Below are positions 12,302 through 25,890 of a stretch of DNA of 64,000 nt, one piece after another. Both the position numbers and the translations under genes were made by a program. Below the pieces are notes generated by a model that saw only the letters and a program-made list of their open reading frames with translations, did not search any database and was not told the origin of the DNA. The stretch's first letter is position 1; each line of letters starts with the position of its first letter. This stretch comes from Acephala macrosclerotiorum (lineage: Eukaryota > Ascomycota > Leotiomycetes > Helotiales > Mollisiaceae), in assembly GCA_014904845.1 (NCBI GenBank), contig MU119411.1, positions 34,168-98,167 of the forward strand, in the 5' to 3' direction.

Positions 12302-14152
12302 TTGGTTTCACATCTCTCAACGCATACGACTTCTGCGGCAGCGTTGGGCGCTACACCCACTTTAATCCCATTTGACCCAACCGAGCTATCTACGGTTAAG
12401 TCCCCAATAGCCTCTGTTATGACAGATACCTACACGCTTCTCCCTGGTCCATATCCTAGTCCAATGCCTTTAATCACCAGGATAACCAGATACACTGAGC
12501 CTGTGGGGGGTCCTGCACGTCTCCTCGAATTTCGTGACCTGGAGCAGAACAGTCTCACTATATCGGGATATACTTATCTCGCTGGCAACTCTTCTGCCGC
12601 TGGATTTGGTGCCTGGAGCGGTGCATGGTGAACTTTCGCCCTGATCTGAAATATTTTGCTGATAGATGTGATAGTCTACGATCCTTGTCATCTCACAACC
12701 GTCCTACCAGACCGAGTCAAGAGTGTCGATCCTACTTGGGCGATCTGCGCAACAACGGTATTGGAGGGTGAGCAGCTTCCTCCTATTCATTGCGACACTG
12801 AGTTCAGGTTCTACAGTAACGCGTCAAGAGTCTGAGCCACTTAAGCGAAACGCGCCCAAAACGCGTGAATCGCGACTTAATTACTTTCAAAAAAAACTAT
12901 ATTCTAGCTTATAAAATCTTATATCTTTTTAGTATAAGATACTTTCGAATATAGAAAATCATTTTGTCTCTTTGAATTTTATTTTATAATAAATGTTCTC
13001 GAATAATAATTGTTTTAAAATGCTAAAGTGCGAGTTACCAGATTTTACACGTTAAATCGGCCGTTTTTCGATTATTTTAAACACTTCTTATTCGATCGCT
13101 CGGCATGCGAGCGCTATGCTCACACTCTAAAAACCTAATTAGAGATGAGAAACAACTCTTTAAAGCCTATTTAATAATGCAATTATTACGTCTACACACG
13201 TTGTAGTTCTAAAGATATTAGTCTTAGAAAAAGAGGCAAAATGGCTATTTTTGGTGGGGTTTTCGCTTATGGCTCAGACTCTTGACGTGGCACTGTAGGT
13301 TCTATGATCCACCGACCGCTCATGCACCACCATCAGCGTTGATTCCGCCATCAATATACTCTCAAGCTGCGCTAGCATCATCACTGTGCCCGTTACGAGT
13401 CCCACTTCTCCGGCAATGACTTCGACAGCATTTCTATAACTGCAATCAGAAGAGCAATCAGAAAACCCTAAATATGTATCGGATGGTTCATTAGGGTCAA
13501 CCGCCCCTCCAGTGTCTTAGCACTCCAGCACAGTTTCATAGTACGATTCAGAAGCAGCACTCAGTTTTACCAGGGTCCTTGGTCACGTATCAAACAAGGA
13601 GCGGTGACCCTTTGCGACCCCCTAACGAGGTGTCTGGCGCGGAGTCCCAAGTCAAGGGTTCTTCTCAAATATCCCAAGCCCTCAGTCTCTCGGTCCTATC
13701 TTACCTCCCGCCAGAGTTGTCTGCGATTACCTCAAGTACATTGATCCCAGGAGGAATGACTGTAACAATATCCGGAACCATCTACAGCCAAGCAACCCCC
13801 AGTGGAAGCATCGTTGTCGAGGCCTCAGCTTCCTTAACCTCCAAAGTCAAGTTCTCCACAACCTCTTTCCTCCCAGCCGAATCGTCAATCATCTGCATCA
13901 AGAACGATCATTCCTGGAGAACCACCCCTGAAGATATCTGGTACCGTGTACTCACAGGCTGCAAGTGGAAGAAGCATTATTATCGAGGTCGCTGCTTCAG
14001 CTGACCCGACTCATTTGACCATAGCACGGAGCGATCCTCCCCTGGGGTCTATCATAATGTATCTATTTGGTCCGGACTCTGCATCTCAGAGCACGACAAC
14101 TTCCCAGGTTAATTCAAGAATTCCAACTCCTGTATCGTTGAACAGCAGCTGA
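12302..14152 (+). pseudogene. Ser/Thr-rich secreted or surface protein gene, decayed and carrying a MITE
   Basis: Pieces in different frames read as one fungal low-complexity surface-protein type. 12302-12631 contains TYTLLPGPYPSPMPLITR and LEFRDLEQNSLTISG. 12665-12772 gives VIVYDPCHLTTVLPDRVKS. 13301 onward reads YDPPTAHAPPSA. Two C-terminal repeats, ISGTIYSQATPSGSIVVEA (about 13759) and ISGTVYSQAASGRSIIIEV (about 13935), are the same repeat but lie in two different frames, so at least one indel separates them. Stops interrupt 13320-13580. The MITE at 12814-13295 lies just after what looks like an intron donor (12770). No signal peptide is seen; the 5' end may have been lost to the nearby hAT insertion. 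Function unknown. Confidence 0.5.
12814..13295. mobile_element. MITE of Tc1/mariner or pogo type
   Basis: A 482-bp element with terminal inverted repeats. The left end is CAGTAACGCGTCAAGAGTCT and the right end (reverse complement) is CAGTGCCACGTCAAGAGTCT; both continue into GAGCCA, and TAAGCGAAA is shared further in. It is flanked by TA at 12812-12813 and 13296-13297, the expected target duplication. The interior is non-coding and only moderately AT-rich, unlike the RIP blocks, which suits a short element below the size RIP usually detects. Confidence 0.75.
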
Positions 14153-14315
14153 GTCCCTTTGCAAGTCCAAAATACGCCACCAAAGATGAAGCGGGCCTCA
14201 AACATCTCATCGCAGCTCTAGGTATACTTGTCGCCCTTTAGATCTTCTAATTAATCATCAAAATTTATGTATTCATTCCTATCCCGATATTCTGAAACGC
14301 TAGAAACAGACCCTA

Positions 14316-15239
14316 TCATCTCTCCAACGCAGGCCACAACCTGAAAGCCTTCTTGTACCACTTGACCGCCTCCATACTCTCCCCACTATCCTCCAACCTC
14401 TCCGCAATCTCCAACATCTTCCTCCCCTTCTCCTCATCTCCTAACCCACCATACAGCTCCTCAAAATCAAACTCCTTCACCCTTCTATACATCACATCCG
14501 TTCTCAACAAGTACTTCTCCCCACCTGCCAACTCCTCCCCATCATGCCAAACCGTCTCTCGGAAGATAGCTGCGGTGCCGAGCACGGGCTGGACTTGTGC
14601 GAGGACTTTGGGTCCTGGGATCGTGAGGAACCGCGTTGCTCCTTTATGTTCGGAAGGAACGGTATTTAGGTAGATGTTTACTGTCATGAAGGAGCAGGAA
14701 TCGACGGAGGCGAAGCGTTGGCCGTCGAGATGCGGGGAGAATTTACCTTCTATTGGGAATTGTCAGCATATTTCTTCGAAGTTTCTTTAGGCCCTCAATC
14801 AAGAAGTTGAAGTAGAACAAGACCAAGCTTCCCTTCGAAAGTCGAATCATGAAAGCAGGTGGGGCAGCATACCAGGTAAATACCGACATAACCGAAACCT
14901 CTCATTCAATCCCTCAACCTCCCACAAACACCCATCTTCATCCTTCACCATCCTCTCTATCCCCCGCTTCCCGTCTCCATTCCCTGTATCAACTTCCTTC
15001 GTCTCCGCCCCTTCCATTTTCACTTCGTAAAATCTCCCTAACCTCTCCCAAATTAACTCTGCCAACACCGGATCATCAAAAGCTTCTCGGTCCCTCACAG
15101 TGGCCGGCGTTACATTCGACGGAATCAAGTCCCTATGCTGTGAGATGATGGTATTGCATTCTTGCTCGTTGAGCAGGGTGGTAAGAACGTGGATTGTTTG
15201 GGAGGTGGGGAGGTTGAGCTGTGTATAGGTGGTGTTCAT
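14316..15239 (-). CDS. 2OG-Fe(II) oxygenase, prolyl 4-hydroxylase-like
   Basis: Predicted 265 residues; exons 15239-14873 and 14746-14316, joined by a 126-nt intron (g|GTATGC...GAAG|gt). The iron ligands are visible as H128-x-D130 (PHLDGQRF) and the distal H190 (TVWHDGEE). They are followed by the 2-oxoglutarate-binding basic region [15 protein letters not shown] (R204). This is the double-stranded beta-helix core of P4Hc-type enzymes. A C-terminal helical extension ([20 protein letters not shown]) resembles a single TPR-like hairpin. There is no ER signal peptide, so a collagen-type secretory substrate is unlikely. The target residue or small molecule is unknown. Confidence 0.85.
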
Positions 15240-16826
15240 TTTGATGTTGCTTGAAGTTGACTTTCTGTAGGGCGTTGGAAGGTACTTGGTATTTGGCAGT
15301 GGTTTGGCTGATTGTCCAGTTATTTCTTGGTACTTAGAGCTGTAAGCAGTGAGCTTTTCGGAATACAGACAATGAGAAAAAGGCCGAATCTCAAGTCATT
15401 TGAAGCTGATGCTATGCAGGATGTGGAGAGAAACTTGGATTCAGGCGGCGATCATTTGTGATTGCCCGACTACATTTTGGGACTACAAAGAGGGAAAGTC
15501 TGAGTATTAGGAGACAGACAATAGGAAGTTGAGGAAGGGTTAAGGTCTCGTCTCATGGCTGAGACTCAGCCTTACTCTTGGGGCGGCGTGAGTCATTTAA
15601 CGGGATGGCAGAATACCACGACACGAGGGGATACGTTGGAATGGGATGGTGACAGGAAACAACCCACAAGGCTTTTCGCGCATTACTAATAATGGGCAAA
15701 AAGTTGCAAAGTGATTCAGACGGCGAGGGAGATGAAGAAATGAAGCACTAGAAGCATTCCACATAGCTATTCCCGCAGCATGAGGGATCAGCGAAAACCA
15801 TAACTTCACTTTGCTATTCGCGCAACTCAGTTGTTGCGTGAAAAGCGAACATATCACAGGAAAACATAAAGCCAACATGATGTGGTAGACAGACTAATTT
15901 TCATTGCAGGATTCATCAAAGAATCGTCCCATGTTTTCCATCACTCAGCGCGTAGTCGCTAGATGTGCCTCAGTCCAGCCTCAGCTGGATGGACAGGAGC
16001 ACTTCCGTTTTGCCATCAGCTCATATCAAGCATATTTCTTCCTTTTCTTCCACTTCCATCAAAGAAGAAATCTGCCTGCTCTGTTTGCAGGAGCCCACGC
16101 CAATTGAACCATTGCATGATGAAAAAAGAAATATCAAAGAGCCATATCAAATCTTTCTTGAAACCTCTACCTCTCGTATCATTAAAAGTCATGAATGAGA
16201 AGAAAGATCTGCCAGAAAGATCATCCGTCCGTCCGCCCACTTTTGTCTATGCGCAAAACCATGACGATTCTCAAATGAGAAAGCAAAAAGAGAAAACAAA
16301 TTGTGCACGATCTTCTATTTTGGGAGCAGCAAAATGCTGCCCGACCCTCGAATGATTATTGTTGCTGGATCCGAATGATTTTTCGAGGAACATGACCGTC
16401 ATAATGCGTTCTGTGTAACCCAAGGTAGCACCCCATGCTAAACCCAGGTAAAAGAAAGCATCATGACCGGTACGCCGAAGGTGGGATCTCATGCATCTGC
16501 CTGATCGCCGTTGATCATCTATGGGGTATCGAGAGACGAGGACGAGGCGACAGCCAGGAACAAAAGACAACGCTATCTATTCTTATGCCGTTCGATGGTC
16601 GAAAACCACGAGTTAAGCCGGCCCCATTTACAAGGGACAGGAGCCAGCTTGGTCGTGATAATGCCGCCGCCAGAAAGTCGAAAGTGCTGCAAATGTCGAA
16701 ACGCGAAGCAAAGTACCGAATGAAAAGCCAATGTATCCCTAGAGATACCCGTGTGACGCCTTTGTCCCATCTAAGATGTACCGAAGTCGAATCGAAAGGA
16801 ACAAAGATGCGTCGAATGATGGCAAA
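15240..16826. other. Long intergenic region without a recognised gene
   Basis: About 1.6 kb between the divergent start of the oxygenase gene and the 3' end of DED1. Several frames of 60-145 codons occur on both strands but are mutually overlapping, lack domain signal and have no consistent splice structure. No RNA gene was found. Confidence 0.4.
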
Positions 16827-19316
<2,490 letters not shown>

Positions 19317-21346
19317 GATTGCGTCGATGATTATCGGGTGAGGCTGAGGAGGTGAAGTGATTCGTAAGGAGTTGTGTTATCGAGATCGAAGTGTCGAGAG
19401 TGTAGAGGTCTTCTTAATCTCTCCTGAAAGACCGTTGGATCTAAAAGAGAGTGTAAAAAGACGTTGCGAAAAGATCTATGAACCGAAACGCGATCGAAAC
19501 GATTATGGAGAAAAGAAGGCCTGATTGCTTCCTCGCTCTATGTAAATCAACTGCGCGTCGAAGGTCGTAAAACCGTGATGTACTGTAGGGGAGATCCTCA
19601 GAAAGAACGAAGACCTTCTAAGAAAAATGTGGGAGAGGAGATATTGTAGTTCGGGAGTTGTAGAAGGAGAAGAGAAGGAAGAGATTTTGAAGGCAAAATT
19701 TTGTTGTAAAGGCCTTCTAGATCTCGCTTGCCCCAATCCACTCTAGTGTCCGATTAATCTGCACGAAGGGCATTATGTCAGCGCTTTGGCCTTCAACCTT
19801 CACCGCCCCCTTGGAAACGTGATATTCTATTTTTCTATGAGTAATGCATTTGTTCGAGGCTTCGAGTGCATTCGAGGTTATAATTACTTGGTTCATCGAT
19901 GACGGTTGCTGCATGATAAGTGCAGCTGACTCGAGGTTCTGTGACAGATGCTTCTCCAACAGCTGTTAAAGTGTGGCGAAAGATGCGCATCAAGCAGGCA
20001 GCTGAAAATCTTTGCAAGGGACTTCGACGACTTGGGACGGTAAGGGGGGAGGTTCCTATTGGTGCGACCGCCTATGGCACTGTTCCTGGCTTAGTGTTCA
20101 AAAGGGGTTCATGGTTTTGTCACGGGCGTTGCAGCCTTATCTTCTCCTTCTTTGGAGAGCCTTTGGTGCTCTGTGTATCTGTGTATGGTCTCGTTTATGA
20201 CCTCGTCTCTGTTAGGTGCAAGTGCCATTGATGTCAGCCTGGCAGGACCGATTTTCTGACTAATTGTTCAATAAGGGGTTGGGGTCTTGTCACGGGGATT
20301 GCGGCCTCGTTCTTTTCTTTTCGTGTGCTTTTCAGCGTGTCCGCACGTAGTCTCGCTGGCGGGGTTGTTTTAATTTGCACTCTACAACTGCTGGTCACTT
20401 AGAGCCTGTTATAACATCCCTTGTGTCCAAGTGATCAAAAGCCGTTCAAGGTCTTGTCACGGGGTCTACAGCCTCATATCTTCTTCCTTTCGTGTGGCCT
20501 TGGGTTGCTTTCTCTGTGCATCTGAGTGTAGTCTCGTTTGTGACCTCGTTTAAAAGGGGCGAGCAATTCACTCGGTGGGAAGCATCTATTCTCATTCTCC
20601 GATAGCCTCATCCTCACCTCCTTTCGCCCGTCCTTTCACTGATTTCTTTGTATGATTTGCATGTGGGCTCGTTTGTCGCCTCGCATAGAAGCGGGAGGAG
20701 CAACCAATCCACCAGGAGAAGGGACTCTATTATCAAGCAGCTAGGCAGCCTCGGCTCCCTCTTTTGTCCGTTGATAACTGCCTTCCCTATGGTGTCCTCT
20801 GGTCTCGTTTCGAAAAGGGCGAATGGTCCACCTGGAAAAAAGGATTTATACTTTGGAAACTTTAACACTTTCTTTTTTAATTTCCAAATATAAATAAATA
20901 TTCATAAACTTAAAATTGGCTCTGGAACCGTTATTATATTTTCAAATAATCAATATTTAAATTGAAAATTGAAATTATTATATTTTGCAAATAATATAAA
21001 AAATTATATTATGGGAATAAAAATCGACAATAATATTTTTTTTTTCTTAGTAGATATTTTATTACGAAGGGCAGGACCTTTGATTTATTTTACTTTATAA
21101 AGCAAAGTTGATCTGTTGAGAATAGTTGGCCACGAAGCCGCCGAAGTCTGGCGTTGTCGCCAAAAGCGAAAGCGACCCCCGCTTCAGCCTTGCTGCCTAG
21201 AATTACCAACATTCAAACCAACAATCCTACCATCCTTCCCTTCCTTCATTCCACCATCACACCTTACTCTTCTGCGGCTTTCTGATTGAGACTTTGCTCT
21301 TTTCACCATTTCGCATCTGCAATTTCCATCACATTCAGCCTCTGCA
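19317..21346. other. Intergenic region between DED1 and the GNAT-ankyrin gene
   Basis: About 2 kb between divergent genes. The first few hundred bases should hold the DED1 5' UTR and promoter. The middle carries the degenerate tandem array listed separately. A 200-bp AT-rich patch (about 20865-21065) follows. No gene is recognised. Confidence 0.45.
20060..20840. repeat. Degenerate tandem repeat, about five units
   Basis: The phrase GTCTCGTTT with a following GACCTCG-like tail recurs at about 20187, 20349, 20530, 20665 and 20801, giving spacings of 162, 181, 135 and 136 bp. The first three units also share TTGTCACGGG followed by a CAGCCT/CGGCCT block and a CTTTC-rich tract. Units differ by substitutions and indels, so this is an old minisatellite-like array. 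It is not coding. Confidence 0.55.
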
Positions 21347-23496
21347 ATGGAATCCAATGCAGAAACTAGTAGTAAGCGCAAGGCTGACGCGATTTCGCCG
21401 ACACGAGGAGATTTCAGTCAATCAACAGCAATTGCCAACGGCCGCAAGAGACGTGGTAATTTGAATTATGGCAAGTCACCAACTTCAAGGTTACGTGTAG
21501 CAAATTGCTGATCGAGAAAGGTAAAATCGTGACATTTGCCGATGAAGAAGACGAGCAAGACTCTCTTATCTCGAACGAAGAAGAGGACGAAAACGAACAA
21601 AACTCTCCCATCTCGGACGAGGAAGAGGATGAAGACGAAAAAGACTCAGAGGATATGGGAGACAACAACGAAGAGGAAGATTCTGACGAGGAGATGGATG
21701 CGTTCGAGCGTGACTTCTACGGCGATTTCGACGACGAAGAGGAATATATGGGCCCGGAGGAGACAGAAGTCGAGCAGAAGGAACACTGTCTAGGTGATCA
21801 AAAGCTCGCCTTCAAAATATTCCTGGCAGAAGATGAAGGCCACGACGACGAGTTTACACACTGGATGCAGACCATACGTGTTCACTGCAGCTACGAAGGA
21901 AAAGATATTGGACGAGGTTTCGGTCGGTACGTCCAGAGAGATAGAATTCGAGACAGTTTCTGGAGAGATATGGAGGGGCCTTGCCAGGAACTTTCCCGGA
22001 TCGCTTTCCAATTGTTCGACCGCTATGGTCGTCTCAGGAAGGAACTGAAGGATCACCCAATCCAGAAAGGGACCGGAGTTTGGGGTTCTGAGCTTGACCT
22101 CGAATCATTTTTTGTCATCGAGTATTTGCTTATTGATAAAGAGTGGCGTCGCAAGGCAATCGGGGCTAAAATCGTCACCTACCTCATCGAGAAATCTCGA
22201 GCAAGAAGCAGACACCCGCAATTTTCTCTTGTGGCACCTGGCTGGCTCACCCGCGATATCGAGTCGGACATTCGGGGCAAGACGAAAGACGAACAACGAG
22301 AGATTAAAGTTCGTGCAATTGATAATGCAGTATCGTTTTATCGCTCGCTCGGCTTTCGTCGGATTGGTGCATCTGGCTGCTTTGGCCTCGCAACAGAAAC
22401 AACCCACCCAGCGCGTGCAATCCTGCCAACTGATGACTTCGATCCGGCCGTAGAAGAGCCGGATGTTGATGAAGACCCAGAACATGAAAGTTTTGCAGAT
22501 CGGGTTGTAGATCAGAATCGAAAGTCCTGGCGCCTGGAGCTATTAAAAGATAGACTTCCACTTCACCATGCCACCATCACCCTCCCCGACAGCGAGTGTG
22601 TAGAATTCTTCAGGGCTTGGAAGACAGGTGACAACCCGGCCGATGAGTGGACAAAAGCGGACCGATATTCCAACAATGTCTTGCATATTGCAGCTTGTGA
22701 ACTCAAAGTCCAAACCGTCCGTTGGTTGATCGATGATTCAGGTGAGGGTCAGATCCTCAGCTTGGCTAGAAATGTGAAAGGGCACACTCCAATCGAAGAG
22801 CTCGAATCCAACCTGGAAACCAAGAGAACTAGGCGAGACCGTGGAATGATGACAGTTGACATATCGGATAACTTCTCTGGTTTCGCTCCAGAAGCTATCA
22901 ACTGTCTAGCAGCTCTGCGGAGCTTGGGTAATCCTTCTCAAATCCAGTATGCTCAACTTAAGTTTGGATGCACATGCGGCTTGTGCATCGACGGGTTTCT
23001 ATCGCCGCGTATGAGCCTTGCGCTGTTGTGCCAAGCAGAAGTTACACACGACATGTTGAACGAAGACGTCGAAGATGGAGACACGTGGCGGATGATGCAT
23101 GGTGACTTAATTACCCATGTGGCTCCAGACATTCAGCGAAACTTCGCCACGAACAAGTCATATCGACAAGGCTTCGCCAATATCTTTCACCATGCTGCTA
23201 CTACCTTGCGTAATAACAGATCCCCAACTATTCTCAATGTCTTGAATGAATGTATGGATGCTAGCGAGTGGCCTCCTCATACCAAGAACTTCCTTCAGAG
23301 AGGAGGCAAGCCTGAGAGTGTGTTGAGAATTATGTTTGAGAACACCCGAAATCAGGATGAGTGGGCTGGAGACGGCAGTCACATGGAGGTCCTTGAGGGC
23401 CAGGTCAGGGCCTTGCCAGAGTGTCGGAATGACCATGAATTCGGATTTGCGGCTTTGGCTTGCGGAATACCAGATCTGACGCATTTGTATGGATAG
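21347..23496 (+). CDS. GNAT acetyltransferase-like protein with ankyrin-like C-terminal region
   Basis: Predicted 694 residues; exons 21347-21455 and 21521-23496. The intron 21456-21520 joins RKRRG to KIVTFADEED. The N-terminus is basic and Ser-rich (MESNAETSSKRKADAISPTR), resembling a nuclear-type leader. It is followed by a very acidic stretch (about residues 42-111, runs of Glu/Asp). A GNAT-like core lies at about 230-320: FFVIEYLLIDKEWRRKAIGA is the acetyl-CoA loop strand, and NAVSFYRSLGFRRIGAS is the C-terminal GNAT signature. A segment at about 420-440 (NNVLHIAACELKVQTVRWLI) looks like one or two ankyrin units. The remainder, with CTCGLCIDGFLSPRM, is unrecognised. Substrate is unknown. 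The long uninterrupted frame argues for a functional gene. Confidence 0.75.
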
Positions 23497-23962
23497 AGAA
23501 ACTAGATGAATGAACTGCAAATTAACTCCCAACCACGGAATTTCATCCCATGACTGGGCATCTTAGGATCTGGTTCAAAATTCGCCCATGGCCAAAGCAA
23601 AACGACAGTCCTTCCACAAGGGTTTTATGCGAATGATGAGAGGGAGAGAATCATGGCCTCTGGTATTGAATATTCAGCTGGTGTTGCTACCAGGACAATC
23701 ATCAATTATTCAAAGTCGAGTTGCGCCTCCTGGTTATGTCGTCGAGGATCCGAAAGCGCCAAAACGATCAAGTTCAAGATTATCACGAAGGAAGAGTACA
23801 CTCTCGCAGGAAATCATAAACTCACTAACGGATCCAGACGTGCCTTAAATAGCCCATCGCGGAACTCTGCACCGGGGATCGACATCGGAGACTCAGTTAT
23901 CAACAATACTGAGATCGACTTCTCGACGACTCAAGGCAGCACATAGACGGTCTCGCACTTGG

Positions 23963-24902
23963 GGGACTTCGATTCAGCACTTGTCAGGAGCAGAGTTTTA
24001 CTCTGCGGGTGTCCCCTACGAACCTGTAGCTCCTAGAGAGCTTAATCTGCTCTGCAGATTGGATTGAGCAGCTTGCGAGTTGCAATAAGATCCTAGAGCT
24101 GAGACTGAATCACGATAATGGGCGAAGAAGCTTCTTTATCGATATTCTCTCGCGGTCTCGAGTCTCGAGTCTTTGCTACTATGGCCTTTTCTACTTACCG
24201 CAAGCTCGACTGCGCTCGAATTACGACTCGATCAATTGTATCGGCATATTGCTCTCTCACGGTGCTACATTTTTCTTTTAGCTGGGCCTCTATCTATATA
24301 CACCTGCGAAGATATTTATACTCGGATTGGCAGACACTACGATAAAGAATTAAGGGCGAGGACACAAGTTTTTAGAGGAGAAAAAAGAAGGCACTGCGAG
24401 TAGAGAGGTAACTATATGTCTAAGTTCACAAGAGAAAGGAATACTGTGATTGGAGAGAGAGAAGAGGGAGAGAGAAAAGAAGAGAGAGAAGAAAAGAGAG
24501 AGCTCGAGAGAGATTGGTACTGAGTCTTTCTACACGCCGTCGCTACTATAAAAAAGACTTAGAATACTATTGCTAGGTCTGTCTAAGGAGACCTTTAACG
24601 CGAGGTAACTCTGTCGGGCCCTCTGAGATCTAGCTCTAAAGGTTCTAAGGGCCTCTCTACAGTTGGCACACATTCTCTGGTGGTGCCTATCTCAATTGGC
24701 GGAGAAAAGTCACAGTCGCTACTTTTTAGCCCGCGTATACTCAAAATGCTTTCATTAAAGTTTACTTGATCGTAGAGTTTTTCCCCTTGGGGTTTTTGAC
24801 ATCTACAATATCCTGTACATAAGTCCTTTGCTTAGCACGTCTCTATGCCCCCTGGGAGGCTCTGTAGCATAGCAAAGCTATGCTCTCTAGACGTAAATCA
24901 AT

Positions 24903-24932
<30 letters not shown>
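23963..24932 (+). mobile_element. 5'-truncated non-LTR retrotransposon (LINE, Tad1-like) with (CAA)n tail
   Basis: A 970-bp insertion bounded by a perfect 16-bp direct repeat ACGGTCTCGCACTTGG at 23947-23962 and 24933-24948. Its 3' end is a run of about ten CAA units (24904-24932). This combination, a long target duplication plus a simple-repeat tail, marks target-primed reverse transcription. Just before the tail is a perfect 8-bp hairpin, AGCATAGC AAA GCTATGCT (24866-24884), a likely reverse-transcriptase recognition structure. Purine-rich GA tracts lie at about 24450-24510. No reverse transcriptase frame is present, so the copy is a 5'-truncated 3' end. Tad1 affiliation is from general resemblance of the tail and is tentative. 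Confidence 0.75.
24904..24932 (+). repeat. (CAA)n microsatellite, LINE tail
   Basis: Uninterrupted CAA trinucleotides forming the 3' tail of the inserted element, immediately followed by the second copy of the 16-bp target duplication. Confidence 0.95.
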
Positions 24933-24933
<1 letters not shown>

Positions 24934-25518
24934 CGGTCTCGCACTTGGTCGGCATCCAAGATCACCTCCATTGGAGAGACCTCCTAACCGGCCTGGAAAA
25001 CTTGCAACCGAAAGTCGTGAAGCTCTTGTCAGCAAACGATCCATCGCAGGATCCATTTGTGATTAATATTGGAGGCGGAGTTTAAGTTTACCGAAAAGAA
25101 GTCTAGGAAATTGCTTTCAATCAGTCCTCCACGTCCAAACTCTCCGACCCCTTCGGGCGATTCTTGTGGTGGTCTATATGCTGTGGAGACTCCGGATCTT
25201 GTGATCCCCTCCTCGGTCACTTCTCCCAGCAAGAACGGTTTGCGTGGTGAAAGGCGACACAGGATTTATCTCTCGACTGGAAGTGCAAAGGATATTTCTA
25301 TGATGATTCATAACGACTGCAGACCTCCTCCTGAGGCAGTCGGTGGCCCAGATCCTCCTGAAAAGAAGAAAAGTCTGCTTATCCCTCAACGAATTGCTTT
25401 GGCAAGTGATCCATTCTATTCATCCGTGAAGACTTCGAAGCCAGTCATTCCAAATGCCCAGATCCAAGGACCGAGACCACAACAACCACTCTACATCCGC
25501 AAAGCTAGGGTCGGGTAA

Positions 25519-25890
25519 GCAGAGTTAAGGTGCTGGAGAGCATGCGCGGACGTTGGGTGAATGCCGTGATCGCAATTGTAGACTATTTTGTGTTGGAATA
25601 GCACCCAACTCCCCTTCTCTGTCTAAGGCTTTAGGTTTACGCGACATTTCAAGAACGTGACCGAGTAATCCCAGCAGAGGTGTGAGTAGCGCCAGAGCAG
25701 ACAGCGACGCTGACTAGCCGCGTTGGAAGCGGAAAGGAAAAATTGTCGTCTGAAATTACCATATTAAAGTTTTTACTCTTCCTCCTAAACACTTGAAAAC
25801 GTGTAGATATCAAGTCTACTACCATTTAAGTGAATTGTTGAAGCCATAGGCTTTTTCAGCTTTGAAGTCGGTCCCCTCCTATTTTACGCA
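25519..25890. other. Intergenic region upstream of the APH-type kinase
   Basis: About 370 bp with no recognised gene; presumably holds the promoter of the following gene. Confidence 0.4.

Larger units (their letters stand above)
23540..25518 (+). pseudogene. Unrecognised decayed gene region split by a LINE
   Basis: Open fragments on the plus strand flank the LINE. 23588-23848 and 23653-23946 are overlapping frames containing PPGYVVEDPKAPK and IKFKIITKEEY. Beyond the LINE come 24949-25066 (Pro/Arg-rich) and 25069-25518 (SPPRPNSPTPSGDSCGGLY). Removing the insertion and one copy of its 16-bp duplication still leaves stops near the junction, so decay was already advanced or the exon structure is not obvious. 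No domain was recognised. It may be the remnant of one low-complexity protein gene or of two. Confidence 0.3.

Noticed and set aside
15963..16355. 130-codon frame between the oxygenase and DED1 genes
   Set aside because: Overlaps several equally long frames on both strands and shows no family signal.
20060..20840. Possible CRISPR-like repeat array
   Set aside because: Units are long, variable and degenerate, in a eukaryotic genome; it is a decayed tandem repeat.
24845..25066. Open frame with a poly-Asn run
   Set aside because: The run is the (CAA)n LINE tail read in the AAC frame; the frame crosses the transposon junction.
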